Assembly: GCA_963722555.1 (NCBI GenBank)
Contig: CAVRNQ010000006.1
Location: 930,001 to 994,000, forward strand
DNA length: 64,000 nucleotides
Origin: Bog-366 sp963722555
GTDB lineage: Bacteria; Acidobacteriota; Terriglobia; UBA7540
Direction: 5' to 3'
The notes under the pieces were generated by a model. That model was not told the DNA's origin. It made no database searches and worked only from the letters and a program-made list of their open reading frames with translations. Positions 1 to 11,076 of this stretch are shown piece after piece. The translations under genes and the position numbers were made by a program. How positions within the stretch are numbered: the first letter of the stretch is position 1; every line of letters starts with the position of its first letter.

Positions 1-66
1 CTCCTCGTTTGAGTTTTCAAAGTCGCGAGCGACTACGTCCCTCCAATCCATGTGCTGTATCCCGTT

Positions 67-1251
67 TCAGGAATGGGCTGCAAAGGAGACATCGCACTCA
101 CCCAGATGCAACGGGTATTTCCCGCGTTCTCTTACCAGCCGGACGACGTAATCGTAATTCTCACCGGAAATGCTGCTCGGCACCGAGTGGTCAGACTGGA
201 AGATGAAGCCCCCTCCCTTGGCGGCATTCAGCTTGGTGAGCGTGGCGGTCTTGATTTCGTCCCGGCTGCCATTCGCCCAGAGCACCACATCCATGTTGCC
301 GCAAAACCCCATCCGGTGGCCAAACCTGCGGCGCAGGTCGATGACATCCAGCCCCGCTTTTGCCTCCAGCGGATTATAGGCGTCCACGCCTATTTCGATA
401 AAATCCTCGAAGATGGGGTTGACGTTCCCGCAGCTGTGATAGATCACGGGCAATCCCTCTTTGTGGCACTCGTCCACGAGGGCTTTGACACCGGGTTTGA
501 AGTGCTTCCGCCAAAAGGCGGGAGAGAACAGCATGCCATTCTTGTAGGCGACATCACCCCAGATCACGATACCGTCCAGCATCCCGCGGGCGGCCTCGAT
601 CTGGGCCTTCAGGATCTCGAGGGAGAACGCGTGTATCCGGTCCACAAAACACGCGATCTTGTCCGGATACAATCCCATCCATAACAGGGCGTTCTCAGAG
701 CCGATGATGCGCCACAGCATTTCGTGGCCCTCGCAGACGCCGCCAAAGGTAGGGAAGTCCCTCCACACGTCTCCCACGCGGTCCACGAAGGGCGCAAGAT
801 TGCGAACGAATCCATCTCCCACGCCGTTGATCTGGTCGTCCCCCCGGGCGAAATAGCGGCGCTCGTCCCACGGGTCATCGAACTGGAATGCCTCCATCTT
901 CTCCACAGTATCCGTTCCGAATTTCAGGAAGGCGGGCATGGGATAAGCCAACTTCTTTTGGATGACGGCTTCAAATCCTGTCCGCACCACAATCTCGTCG
1001 TCGTTTTCGCGGAGGGTTTCGAAGGGCTTGATGTGCGGGTCCAAGTTGGGATTGAACTGCATCCAGTCGAGATCATAGTAACTGTAAATATCAGCGTCCC
1101 GCGCCAGACCCAGCTCTTCCCGCCACCGTTTGAGGAAGCTGCCCCAGAAGAAGTCGCTGATGGGGACGCGATCCGCTTCCTGGTGGTGAAGGGCTTTTTT
1201 CATCCGGTCAAGCTTCGCGAGGCAATTGGCAGTCCGGTTCATGGAATTCAT
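67..1251 (-). CDS. Uroporphyrinogen decarboxylase-family protein (corrinoid methyltransferase-like)
   Basis: A 394-residue protein with the UROD/MtaA TIM-barrel pattern. An HSCGN motif (His272, Cys274) and Cys317 in GFCGN match the zinc-thiolate site of MtaA-type methyltransferases, and the arginine-rich N-terminal motif of true HemE is not visible. I infer a role in methyl transfer or demethylation rather than haem synthesis. No signal peptide is seen, so it is cytoplasmic. It is the last gene of a minus-strand run behind the sugar isomerase at 1327. Met4 is an alternative start; the ribosome binding site is weak. The remains of a second family member lie at 53630. Confidence 0.85.
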   Translation of the reverse strand: MNSMNRTANCLAKLDRMKKALHHQEADRVPISDFFWGSFLKRWREELGLARDADIYSYYDLDWMQFNPNLDPHIKPFETLRENDDEIVVRTGFEAVIQKKLAYPMPAFLKFGTDTVEKMEAFQFDDPWDERRYFARGDDQINGVGDGFVRNLAPFVDRVGDVWRDFPTFGGVCEGHEMLWRIIGSENALLWMGLYPDKIACFVDRIHAFSLEILKAQIEAARGMLDGIVIWGDVAYKNGMLFSPAFWRKHFKPGVKALVDECHKEGLPVIYHSCGNVNPIFEDFIEIGVDAYNPLEAKAGLDVIDLRRRFGHRMGFCGNMDVVLWANGSRDEIKTATLTKLNAAKGGGFIFQSDHSVPSSISGENYDYVVRLVRERGKYPLHLGECDVSFAAHS

Positions 1252-1326
1252 CGCACCCGGTCAGATCGACGGGGCCCTAACTCAAGATCGTCTTTGGTAT
1301 TACGGGCGATGAGCCTCACACCCCGG

Positions 1327-2301
1327 TCACGCTCCCTCGTACGCTTCGCGGACCAGTGATTTCAGGGTGTCGAGATCCCGTTGGGCGGCGGCCATAACTT
1401 CCACGTCTTTCTCGCGCGACAGGGCGATGCCCTGTTCGTCGGACACGCCCGGAATCTGGTACTCAAGATGCAATGAGATCGGCCCGTGGAACCCCCCCTG
1501 CGCAGCCATCCGCAGAAATTCCTTGTAGTGACACATTCCTTCACCCAGGGGGCAGGTCGTTTCCTGCCAGCTTGCGGCGCCCTTTTTCTCCCAATAGAAA
1601 TCCTTGGCCGCCAGCATCTTCAAGCGCGGCATGACCAGGTTGGCGGCGATTCTCCAGCCGGCCCCGCCACCCTCAACGGTCGCGTGGAGCAGATCGAAGT
1701 AGTACCCCACCCACTTGGGATCGAGGGTGTCTATCACGCGCGCCACATCCCATATCGGTGCACCAATGTACCCGGAATGATTATGGTATCCCACCTGAAC
1801 CCCGAACTTCTGGGCCAGGGCCACCAGCCCGCGCAATTGATTGCCGGCCTCCTCCAGTTCTTTGCGAACGTCGACGAATTTGTAGTGGCCGTACCCCGGT
1901 TTCAGGAAGGGAATGGAGAGCTTGCCTGCCGTGCTGAGGATGGGGACGGCGGCAGGATCGTCGGCGGCAACGAGTTCAGTCGTAATCATCGGCACGTCCA
2001 AGCCTTCCGCGCGGATCGCCGCCACCGCCCTGGGCAGGTCTTCCACGACGCGCTGCGGCAACACGTGTCCGGCCCCCCGCACCGTCAAATCGATTCCCCC
2101 GAAGCCGGCGCGCTTGGCGCTCTGTGCCAGTTGTTGCCAGCTCAACTGAGGAACCGCTTTTGAAAAGAGGCAGAAGGTGCCGCGAAAGGGTCCCCGGGCG
2201 GATGGAAGAGTCTCCGCACGCGCCGCAACCGGAGCCGCCGCTGCCCACACGGCAGCGGATGACACCTGCAGGAACTTACGTCTGGACACTTGTTTTCGCA
2301 T
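1327..2301 (-). CDS. Tat-exported sugar phosphate isomerase/epimerase-like TIM-barrel protein
   Basis: 324 residues. A twin-arginine leader (SRRKFLQ, then an Ala-rich hydrophobic stretch ending near AARA) precedes an AP-endonuclease-2-type TIM barrel with metal-site-like blocks GYHNHSG, AAKDFYWEKK and SLHLEYQ. Such enzymes isomerise or epimerise sugars, or act on 3-keto sugars. Tat export puts this one in the periplasm, so a phosphorylated substrate is unlikely. A GTG at 2325 is in frame, but GAGGAG lies 8 bases before the ATG at 2301, so I chose that start. It shares its strand and probably its transcript with the exported enolase-type enzyme upstream. Confidence 0.85.
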   Translation of the reverse strand: MRKQVSRRKFLQVSSAAVWAAAAPVAARAETLPSARGPFRGTFCLFSKAVPQLSWQQLAQSAKRAGFGGIDLTVRGAGHVLPQRVVEDLPRAVAAIRAEGLDVPMITTELVAADDPAAVPILSTAGKLSIPFLKPGYGHYKFVDVRKELEEAGNQLRGLVALAQKFGVQVGYHNHSGYIGAPIWDVARVIDTLDPKWVGYYFDLLHATVEGGGAGWRIAANLVMPRLKMLAAKDFYWEKKGAASWQETTCPLGEGMCHYKEFLRMAAQGGFHGPISLHLEYQIPGVSDEQGIALSREKDVEVMAAAQRDLDTLKSLVREAYEGA

Positions 2302-2343
2302 GGCCTTCTCCTCGGGGGCTGTCACAGTATAATGATCACATCC

Positions 2344-3783
2344 TCATAATATGGCGCCGATGCCCGGGCCGTTGAGGTGTGCGGTCTCCATGGTGCCATC
2401 GGTAATATGGAAAACACCCGGAAAACGCTTCTCCCAACCCCGGTTCGCGGCGGGCACAAACTGCCGCGAATTGGCTTCGATCGCTTTGACGTCCGGCACA
2501 TGCGCGGCGAGGCTCGCGGACTGGATCAGCGCGGCGCCGGGGCAGGTCAGATCCTGCACGCATAGAAACATCTTGTTCTTTTCGGCCACCGAGGCGATGA
2601 CCATCATGGCGCTTTGCCCCTTGCAGGCTTTCAGCGCGGCGCCGGTATAGCCCATCTCGCGCGAGAGCATGAGCGCCTCCACGTCGGTCAACGATTCGTC
2701 AATCACCACGGGCTTCAGCTTGGCGGCTTCGTGCATCACATTCTCGCGGTGGGCCTTAAGATCCCGCGCCGTGGGCTGCTCAACATACTGGATTCGCTCG
2801 AATCCTTCCGGCGTCTTCTCCTTCACCGTGTGCAGAAAATCCAGCAGGTACTGGACGTTGGGGCAGCGTTCGTTGAAGTCGAGCGAATAGACCCACTCGC
2901 GGATGCCGCGCTGCTTCTGGGTTTCGGTGGTTACCCGGTCAACCCGCATCACACGCTCCACGTCCCATTGCAGGTCGTCGCCGTCCAGCTTGATCTTGAG
3001 GTGGGTAAGGCCGTTGTAGTTGATCCACTCGGGCAGGGTCTCCGGCAAGCCGTCATGGATACGGTGCTGGAGGTCGGATTCTTCCAAAGCATCGACGGCC
3101 GAAACCAGGTGGTAAATCGGCAGGCGGGGCCGGGGCTCCTGGAGGATGTACTTGCTCGGATACTCACCCTTGTATTCCCGCCCCACGTAGTGGGAAAGGT
3201 CGTGGGTCATGAATTCGGGCCCGTAAGTGTGATAGCAGTTGACGCCATGCAGCTTGCCGAAGGCATCGTGGACGGCGGCGTCAAAGGCGCTGGCAGTAAC
3301 CAACGTGCAAAGTTTGGGAATCGGTTCGGCGAGCTGCAACTCCTGCGAAATTCCCTCGGCAGCCTCGATGTACATGGGCTCCAGCGCCCAGTTGAGATCG
3401 ATGGGATGGCCATATTCTTTGTAGCTTCCGGTCAGGCTCGAGATGCGCGCGGCCAGGGCCTTCATGGCGCCCAGCGTGGTGTCAAAGGGCACCTTCCTGG
3501 ACGGAAACGCCCAGGTGTTGGCCAGCGGCATTGACCCGAACCCCTTCGCACTCTTGCCGGCCGTCGAGCGGACCGTACAGTTCACGTTCATAAGCGTGAC
3601 CCGATTGGTCACGGTCCCTCCGAATTTGATGGGCACACGGTAGGTGTAGTCCTCGTAGGCAAAGCCCATGTCCTCGATGCGGATATCGGTTCTCCTGGGC
3701 TGGCTGGCCCGCAGGATCCCGGGGCTAGCCACCAAGCCTGCCGCCGCGGTCTTGAGGAACGTGCGCCGCTTGATTCTTCTCAT
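2344..3783 (-). CDS. Tat-exported enolase-superfamily enzyme (muconate-lactonizing/dipeptide-epimerase subgroup-like)
   Basis: 479 residues beginning with a twin-arginine leader (KRRTFLKTAAAG). The C-terminal barrel shows the enolase-superfamily residues in order: Lys263-x-Lys265 (HLKIKLDG), Asp302 (SLDFNE), Glu335 (YVEQPT), Asp362/Glu363 (VIDESLTD) and lysines at 385/388 (ALKACKGQ). Lysines on both faces indicate the muconate-lactonizing-enzyme subgroup rather than the His-Asp mandelate racemase type. The substrate cannot be read from sequence; an exported racemase, epimerase or dehydratase for sugar acids or dipeptides is possible. GAGGAG lies 7 bases upstream of the ATG. Confidence 0.85.
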   Translation of the reverse strand: MRRIKRRTFLKTAAAGLVASPGILRASQPRRTDIRIEDMGFAYEDYTYRVPIKFGGTVTNRVTLMNVNCTVRSTAGKSAKGFGSMPLANTWAFPSRKVPFDTTLGAMKALAARISSLTGSYKEYGHPIDLNWALEPMYIEAAEGISQELQLAEPIPKLCTLVTASAFDAAVHDAFGKLHGVNCYHTYGPEFMTHDLSHYVGREYKGEYPSKYILQEPRPRLPIYHLVSAVDALEESDLQHRIHDGLPETLPEWINYNGLTHLKIKLDGDDLQWDVERVMRVDRVTTETQKQRGIREWVYSLDFNERCPNVQYLLDFLHTVKEKTPEGFERIQYVEQPTARDLKAHRENVMHEAAKLKPVVIDESLTDVEALMLSREMGYTGAALKACKGQSAMMVIASVAEKNKMFLCVQDLTCPGAALIQSASLAAHVPDVKAIEANSRQFVPAANRGWEKRFPGVFHITDGTMETAHLNGPGIGAIL

Positions 3784-4046
3784 GTGGGCTCCTCACTGGT
3801 TTTTGACTGCCCTACCGGGCGCTGCAATGAGAGTGACGCTCCGCGAGGAAATGGCACGGCTAAACCCAGAGTGGCCCAAACTAGTGAAAGGCTCCAGCCT
3901 TCCACGCGGCTCGGCCCGTCCGCTGTCATCAGAAGGCGGGCGGGTTGGTTGCGTCTCGGCGCCTCTGCGGCGAAGGCAGTCATTCCTTCACAGCTTCAGA
4001 GGCTTTCTGCCCAACCCGCCCCCTGCCTCTCCCCGGCGGGACTGCT

Positions 4047-5360
4047 TCAGACCTTCGGCAGCGTATAAGGCTTGCGGTACTCCTTGGTGAGATAGGCATT
4101 TGCTGCCTTGTCATTACCAAAGGTTTCCGTCTTGGGATCGAAGACGATATCCCGATGCAGGTGCGTGCAGATGTTTCCCAGGTGGCAGATCGTGGTCGAG
4201 AGGCGGCCGAGCTCCACATCCGCATGGGGCGTATTGCGGCTCTTGATGCACTCCAGGAAGTTCCCCTCGTGGGCGCCACTCTGGGTGTACGCGTCCTTGC
4301 CCTCAAAAACGGGTCCCGTATTCCCGTCCTTGTCGTAGACCTTCCATCCTTCGTGGCCCACCACCAGCGTCGCGTCGGCGCCGTTGAAGGCGATACCTTC
4401 CGTCCTGCCATCGATGGGATGGTGCTTGGCAAAGCTGCGTAACTCCCAGGTCAGCAGGAAGTCGCCGTAATCGTAGGTGAGGACTTGGGTGTCGGGGACC
4501 TCTTTCGCGTCGTTGAGCCAGTAAATCCCGGAAGTGCCGGAGACGCGCTTGGGCAGGCAGTTGTCCACGCCGCGCAGCGCCTGGATGCCCCACATAGCCA
4601 CATCGAGCATGTGAACTCCCTGATTGCCCAGTTCGCTGTTTCCGTAGTCCCAGAAGAATCGCCAAGTGTAATGGAAGCGGTTGCTGTTGAAGGGGCGCTT
4701 GGGCGCCGACCCCAGCCAAACGTCGTAGTCCACCGTCGCCGGCGGGTCGCTGTCCGGCGGGGTGCCGATGCTGTCGCGCACCTGGCACTCCCAGGTATTG
4801 ATCTCACAGATTTTCCCCAGCTTCCCGGACTTTACGTAGTCGATCGCCGTCTGATAGTGCTCGGCGCTCCGATTCTGCACCCCCACCTGGGCCACGCGTT
4901 TGTATTTGCGTGCCGCGTCGCGAATCAGGTGGCCCTCGTGGATGGTCTGTGACAGCGGCTTTTCGATATAAACATCCTTCCCCGCCTGGCAGGCCAGCAG
5001 CGCGATGGCGGTGTGCCAGTGGTCCGGCGTGGCGATGATGACGCCGTCGATGTCCTTGTCATCCAACAACCGCCGGAACTCCTTGGTGGTTCCGGGCGCC
5101 TTGCCCTGGGCTTTCTCGAGATCGGGATTGACCTTGTCCAGAATCGCCTGGTCAAGATCACAAAAGGTCTTGATCTCCGCCCCCACTTTGATGGCCCGCA
5201 GGGCGTCGCCACGGCCCTGATTGCGCCCGCCGATGAGGCCGAGCACCACTTTCTCGTTGGCTCCCAGGGCGCGCGGGTTCCAATTCAAAAATCCGCCGGC
5301 AGCCAGCGCCGATGCTGCCCCGATCCTTTTCACAAACGACCTGCGTGTTTCCTCTCCCAT
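4047..5360 (-). CDS. Tat-exported Gfo/Idh/MocA-family oxidoreductase
   Basis: 437 residues. A twin-arginine leader (TRRSFVKRIGAAS) is followed by a Rossmann domain starting VVLGLIGGRNQGRG, with the family EKP motif at 133-135 (YIEKPLS) and a C-terminal alpha/beta domain rich in Trp/Tyr. Members oxidise or reduce sugars and cyclitols with NAD(P); exported ones resemble glucose-fructose oxidoreductase, which keeps its nucleotide bound. AAGGAGG lies 7 bases before the ATG. It leads the minus-strand run 5360-67, with a 263-base gap before the enolase-type gene. With the exported isomerase at 1327 it could carry out 3-keto-sugar chemistry in the periplasm (inferred). Confidence 0.88.
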   Translation of the reverse strand: MGEETRRSFVKRIGAASALAAGGFLNWNPRALGANEKVVLGLIGGRNQGRGDALRAIKVGAEIKTFCDLDQAILDKVNPDLEKAQGKAPGTTKEFRRLLDDKDIDGVIIATPDHWHTAIALLACQAGKDVYIEKPLSQTIHEGHLIRDAARKYKRVAQVGVQNRSAEHYQTAIDYVKSGKLGKICEINTWECQVRDSIGTPPDSDPPATVDYDVWLGSAPKRPFNSNRFHYTWRFFWDYGNSELGNQGVHMLDVAMWGIQALRGVDNCLPKRVSGTSGIYWLNDAKEVPDTQVLTYDYGDFLLTWELRSFAKHHPIDGRTEGIAFNGADATLVVGHEGWKVYDKDGNTGPVFEGKDAYTQSGAHEGNFLECIKSRNTPHADVELGRLSTTICHLGNICTHLHRDIVFDPKTETFGNDKAANAYLTKEYRKPYTLPKV

Positions 5361-5738
5361 GAATGCCTCCTTGAGGTTTCGCGAAGATGCTACCAGCGCC
5401 CGCCCTAAGTCACGTCAGGTTGGACTGGCATGAGGCTGGGCGAGCAAGGCCTGATCATAACACCGAAAGGGCAGCGTCGCGCGTCGGGCAGCGGATCGGG
5501 AATCTTTCCGTCGATGCTTTGTTGCCCGAGGCGCGGTAGTGGGTCACTTTGTTTTTTTGTAGCGGCGGTCTGTGACCGCCGGGTTTTGATTCAATAGATT
5601 CCGGCGCTCATAGAGCGCCGCTACAGCAAACTGACCCACTACCCGAGGCGCTTGACCTGAGAGTGCGTTTGTAATAGAAGAAGTGCGTATCGTAGGCTTC
5701 CCAATCCTCTGGATTAATCGTCGAAACGGTTACGCGCC
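5361..5738. other. Divergent intergenic region with one palindromic element
   Basis: 378 bases between the outward-facing Gfo/Idh and fucosidase genes. No coding sequence is supported. Its main content is the 109-base inverted-repeat element at 5535-5643. Promoters for both genes presumably lie here, but no confident -35/-10 pair was identified. Confidence 0.5.
5535..5643. mobile_element. 109-bp MITE-like palindrome with apparent target-site duplication
   Basis: Perfect 12-base terminal inverted repeats GGTAGTGGGTCA (5535-5546) and TGACCCACTACC (5632-5643). Similarity continues inward with small gaps to GTAGCGGCG/CGCCGCTAC. Two internal hairpins (GGCGGTC..GACCGCC and GGCGCTC..GAGCGCC) flank the centre. 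The octamer CGAGGCGC occurs immediately outside both ends (5527-5534 and 5644-5651), as expected of a target duplication. There is no room for a transposase, so it would be non-autonomous. Confidence 0.8.
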
Positions 5739-7250
5739 ATGACCCAACCCTTCACTCGTCGCACCTTCCTGAAAACCGCTGGAGCCACAGCCGCAGCGCT
5801 CAGCACCGCCCAATTCCTGCGCGCCCAGCCGGCTTATGCGCCCACCTGGGATTCCCTGGCCAAGCATCCTGACCCGGCGTGGTTCAACGATGCCAAGTTT
5901 GGGATCTACTTCCACTGGGGAATCTATTCCGTTCCGGCCTTCGACAACGAGTGGTATTCACGCAACCTTTACATTCCCGGCCAGCGCGCCCACACCTATC
6001 ACCAACTGGTTTACGGGCCGCCGGCCAAGTTCGGCTACAAGGACTTCCTCCCCTTGTTTCGCGCCGAGAAATTCAACCCGGAGGAGTGGGCGGAGTTGTT
6101 TCGCAAGGTGGGCGCGAAGTTCGCCGGCCCCGTCAGCGAGCACGCGGACGGGTTCTCCATGTGGGACTCGCGCGTGAACGAATGGAACGCCGCGCGCCTG
6201 GGCCCGCGTCGCGATGTGGTGGGCGAGATGGCGCGGGCCCTGCGCAACGAAGGCTTGAAATTCCTGGGCACGCTCCATCACCAGTGGCTGTGGGGGTGGT
6301 ATCCGACCCAGGACACGACGCTCGACGCTGGGAATCCCCAATACGCGGGCCTGTACGGCCCGCCCGCGACGGGCAGTCCCTTCAATTATGATCAGGGGAT
6401 GCCGCAGACGCCTCCCCCTCCGCCACCATTCCAGGACCAGTGGGAAGCCAAGGCGAAAGAGCTGATTGACAAATACCAACCTGACTTCATCTATTTCGAC
6501 TCGCGCCTGAACATCATCGATGAGCGCCGTCGCGCGGGCTTGCTGGCCTATTACTACAACCGCGCCGAGCAGTGGGGCAGGGAAGTCGGGCTGACGTACA
6601 AGGACCATGACCTCCCCACCGGAGTGGCCATCCCCGATTTCGAGCGCGGCCGGTTGGCGGACCTCGCGCCCTTCAAGTGGCTCACCGACGACGCCATCGA
6701 TTGGAATTCCTGGTGTCACGTCCAGAATCCGAACTACAAATCCGCCCGCCGGATCGTGAGCCAGTTGGTGGACACCGCGAGCAAGAATGGCAGCCTGTTG
6801 CTCGACATCACGCCCACCGCGGAGGGAGTGATCCCCCAGGCGGTCCGGGAGCGCCTGCTCGCCGTCGGCGCATGGCTGGCGGTGAATGGCGAAGCGATTC
6901 ACGGCACGCGCCCGTGGAAGGTTTTCGGAGAGGGACCGACACGAATCCAGGGGGGAGCTTTCGGCGAGGAGAAGAGTCCGGACTTCACCGCGCGCGATAT
7001 CCGCTTCACCAGCCGCTGGAAGACCCTTTACGCCATCGCCCTCGACTGGCCCGAGAACTCGCCCGAACTGGTCATCAAATCCCTCAACACGAACGAGGCG
7101 CGTCTCGCCCAGGGTCAAATCGCCAGTGTCTTTCTGCTGGGCAGCGACGCCAAGCTTTCCTGGCAGCACAATGCGGAGGGACTCAAGATAACCTTGCCAC
7201 CCGAGAAACCTGGAGACTTCGCCTGCGTGTTCAAAATCCTCCTGAATTGA
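5739..7250 (+). CDS. Tat-exported alpha-L-fucosidase (GH29)
   Basis: 503 residues. A twin-arginine leader (TRRTFLKTAGATAAA) precedes a GH29 barrel with the typical YFHWGIYS block (residues 58-65) and a strand ending FIYFDSR, where Asp254 is the likely nucleophile. The Trp-rich catalytic region and C-terminal beta domain give a usual family length. It would release terminal alpha-L-fucose from plant or microbial glycans in the periplasm. The acid/base residue is poorly conserved in this family and was not assigned. It is monocistronic and diverges from the Gfo/Idh gene. No strong ribosome binding site is visible before the ATG. Confidence 0.92.
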   Translation: MTQPFTRRTFLKTAGATAAALSTAQFLRAQPAYAPTWDSLAKHPDPAWFNDAKFGIYFHWGIYSVPAFDNEWYSRNLYIPGQRAHTYHQLVYGPPAKFGYKDFLPLFRAEKFNPEEWAELFRKVGAKFAGPVSEHADGFSMWDSRVNEWNAARLGPRRDVVGEMARALRNEGLKFLGTLHHQWLWGWYPTQDTTLDAGNPQYAGLYGPPATGSPFNYDQGMPQTPPPPPPFQDQWEAKAKELIDKYQPDFIYFDSRLNIIDERRRAGLLAYYYNRAEQWGREVGLTYKDHDLPTGVAIPDFERGRLADLAPFKWLTDDAIDWNSWCHVQNPNYKSARRIVSQLVDTASKNGSLLLDITPTAEGVIPQAVRERLLAVGAWLAVNGEAIHGTRPWKVFGEGPTRIQGGAFGEEKSPDFTARDIRFTSRWKTLYAIALDWPENSPELVIKSLNTNEARLAQGQIASVFLLGSDAKLSWQHNAEGLKITLPPEKPGDFACVFKILLN

Positions 7251-7285
7251 ACACCGGTTTTCGCGAGACAGCCCAGCCTGCCTCC

Positions 7286-7498
7286 TTACCATGAGGGATC
7301 CGTTCTAAGGATCGGGAGATTGACGACCTTCGGACTCAGCAAACCGGCTCATCCTCCCACCTTACTCTGCCGATATCCGATACGGGGAAGTGTGTCACAT
7401 ACGCAGGTGGAATCGGGAGATCGTGTGACTGGCCTATGAAGCGATCGTTTGATGGAGCGATTGGGCGCTCGAGCGGTTGGGTGATTTGATACCCGCCC
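7286..7498. repeat. Dispersed ~213-bp repeat, copy 1
   Basis: From TTACCATGAGGG to the TGATTTGATACCCGCC end, this stretch matches 56235-56447 in the same orientation with scattered substitutions, as judged by eye. Both copies begin a few tens of bases after a Tat-exported glycosidase gene (GH29 here, GH36-like there). No open frame is shared. Confidence 0.85.
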
Positions 7499-7612
7499 TT
7501 CCGGCAGCCCCCCAAAGGTGTCCCAGCGTGGTGAGAAATTCGGACTAGCGGGCTCCCTGCCGGGCAATACTTCTGTTAGAATCCGCGCCACGGGAGAGTT
7601 TCACTGGCGCTC

Positions 7613-9499
<1,887 letters not shown>

Positions 9500-9730
9500 C
9501 TCTTTCCCCTTTTTCCTCGGCCTGTAAGGGATTCCTTGGGCGCTAGGCCCCAGTCAAAAGTATTTTTGGAGTTATGATGCCGGGCAAGCCTAACGGCGGT
9601 GACTGAAGGCGATGATTTGCACCAATGACAGGGCTAGAGCATTGCCTGCGTAAACGGTCAGGTGTATGTTCCCGGTCATCCGGGAAACGAAATCGGGAGC
9701 CCGGTTTCTGGGTTCATGGAGGCCAACCCT

Positions 9731-10441
9731 ATGGCCAAGTTTCGGGTGACGATTGATTTCTTGGTAATGGAGACGTTTCAGCGTCTTTTCGGAGTTTTGT
9801 CATTATGCAATCTGCTTGATAAGACCATCCCCGAAGCGGAGTTGGAGGAGACGGCGTCGCTACGTGAAATCGCTGAGGGGGAAGGCTGGGACTATGGCGA
9901 ATACCAAGCAGAAGTCCAGGGCATTGAGGCAAAGTTTCGACACTGGCTTCCGAGATTCTCAGCTTATTCCATAATCATACTCCTCCATTCAATTCTGGAG
10001 ACGCAACTCGCGGCTTACGCTGAGAGAGTGGGCCGCACGAAGAAGGCAGCCAGCCGGCTGAAGGATACCAAAGGGAAAGGCATCGAACAGGCAAGGCGGT
10101 TCTTGAAGAAGGTGTCAACGATTGACATTGGGTCGGACCCATCATGGAAACGGTTTGAGGATTTACGCGAACTTAGGAACATTATTGTCCACCGAGGCGG
10201 AAAGCGGGGCGAATCTAAGGAACAGCAGCAAACGGTGGGCCGGCTGCTCCGGTCATACGAGGGGGAACTGGCATTCCCTGAGGCGGGCAAGCGGTACGAT
10301 TTTGGTGAAATCTGGGTATCGATGTCCCTCTGCCGGATGTTTGCTCAGGAGGTCGAAGGGTTCTTTGAACGGTTGTTCAAGGCTGCTGGATTCCCTGACC
10401 GACGCGGCATTCAGCCGATTGATGAACGAGCGCAGAGTTAG
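9731..10441 (+). CDS. HEPN-like domain protein of unknown role
   Basis: 236 residues, mostly alpha-helical. GGAGG at 9718-9722 lies 8 bases before the ATG at 9731; earlier in-frame starts at 9662 and 9716 lack this. The C-terminal half contains LRNIIVHRGG, with Arg149-Asn150-xxx-His154. This is the R-polar-x3-H signature of HEPN ribonuclease-type domains found in toxins, RNA-decay and defence proteins. A conserved FSAYSIIILLHSILETQL helix lies upstream, as in RiboL-PSP/MAE-type HEPN families. The surrounding DNA is clearly less G+C rich than the rest of the window, which suggests transfer. Function is not established. Confidence 0.75.
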   Translation: MAKFRVTIDFLVMETFQRLFGVLSLCNLLDKTIPEAELEETASLREIAEGEGWDYGEYQAEVQGIEAKFRHWLPRFSAYSIIILLHSILETQLAAYAERVGRTKKAASRLKDTKGKGIEQARRFLKKVSTIDIGSDPSWKRFEDLRELRNIIVHRGGKRGESKEQQQTVGRLLRSYEGELAFPEAGKRYDFGEIWVSMSLCRMFAQEVEGFFERLFKAAGFPDRRGIQPIDERAQS

Positions 10442-10524
10442 GCGTGGTTTCGGGAGATCGCAGACAGTAAAAAGCAACCGTCTGCGCCAGCCCGCGGGGA
10501 TCGTTCATCTAAGCGGGTAGTGCT

Positions 10525-10989
10525 CTAACTCTGTGTTTCTGGCAGTAGCAGCATGGAGAAGAGCGCATCGTAGGATTCGAAACGAGTAAACCAGCCATCA
10601 ATCTCCCTTTCGTGCACCTTGTAGTCTCCTGCTTCAGAAAGGGACCATTTACGAGGGCCTTGGCGGCCTTCTGCCACCTGCTGTGATGTCCCAAGGTAGC
10701 CGCGTTCGCCAGAACCCATTAGAAGCACCACATCCCATTTGTGACCTTGACCTTGCAACCCATCCATCTGATTTTCGGTCAGCCCCCAGAAAACCTGGCC
10801 AGATTCATCGGAGCTTCTATCCTTAACGTACAAGGAGCGGATGGTCTTCTGCCCGGCGCTCTTGCTGACCAATCTCATTATATTCTGACTCATTCTGTTA
10901 CCCCAATGCTTCATAACGAAGATTCCATGCAGGCTGCAACGGGTTTGAAGGGCCTTCTTGAAATCTCTTACCTTACCTGTGGTTTTCAT
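10525..10989 (-). CDS. Hypothetical protein, 154 aa
   Basis: Not recognised. A mixed basic/acidic soluble protein with no signal peptide or membrane segment. It has a C-terminal block around WDVVLLMGSGERGYLG and EREIDGWFTRFESYDALF. GGAG lies about 8 bases before the ATG and a TATTAT box about 20 bases further upstream, so expression is plausible. It converges on the HEPN-like gene and diverges from the small ORF at 11077. Base composition is close to 50% G+C, like its neighbours in this patch. Confidence 0.6.
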   Translation of the reverse strand: MKTTGKVRDFKKALQTRCSLHGIFVMKHWGNRMSQNIMRLVSKSAGQKTIRSLYVKDRSSDESGQVFWGLTENQMDGLQGQGHKWDVVLLMGSGERGYLGTSQQVAEGRQGPRKWSLSEAGDYKVHEREIDGWFTRFESYDALFSMLLLPETQS

Positions 10990-11076
10990 CGGAAATCTCC
11001 ACTGCTATAATAGCCTTTTGTGGCTGCGGCATAGGAAGAAGTTCTCGCGCATGGCGGGAACAGAAGAAAGGATGGT

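Noticed and set aside
67..1251. hemE for haem biosynthesis
   Set aside because: The zinc-site cysteines and the carbohydrate context point to the MtaA/corrinoid-type branch, and the HemE N-terminal signature is not seen.
1264..1290. A further copy of the promoter-like element, because GGGCCCTAACTC also occurs here
   Set aside because: The CAACAA and ATAG boxes are absent, so only the short upstream motif is shared, which could be chance.
5958..7292. A 444-codon minus-strand open frame opposite the fucosidase
   Set aside because: The plus strand encodes a complete GH29 enzyme; the antisense product shows no recognisable domain.
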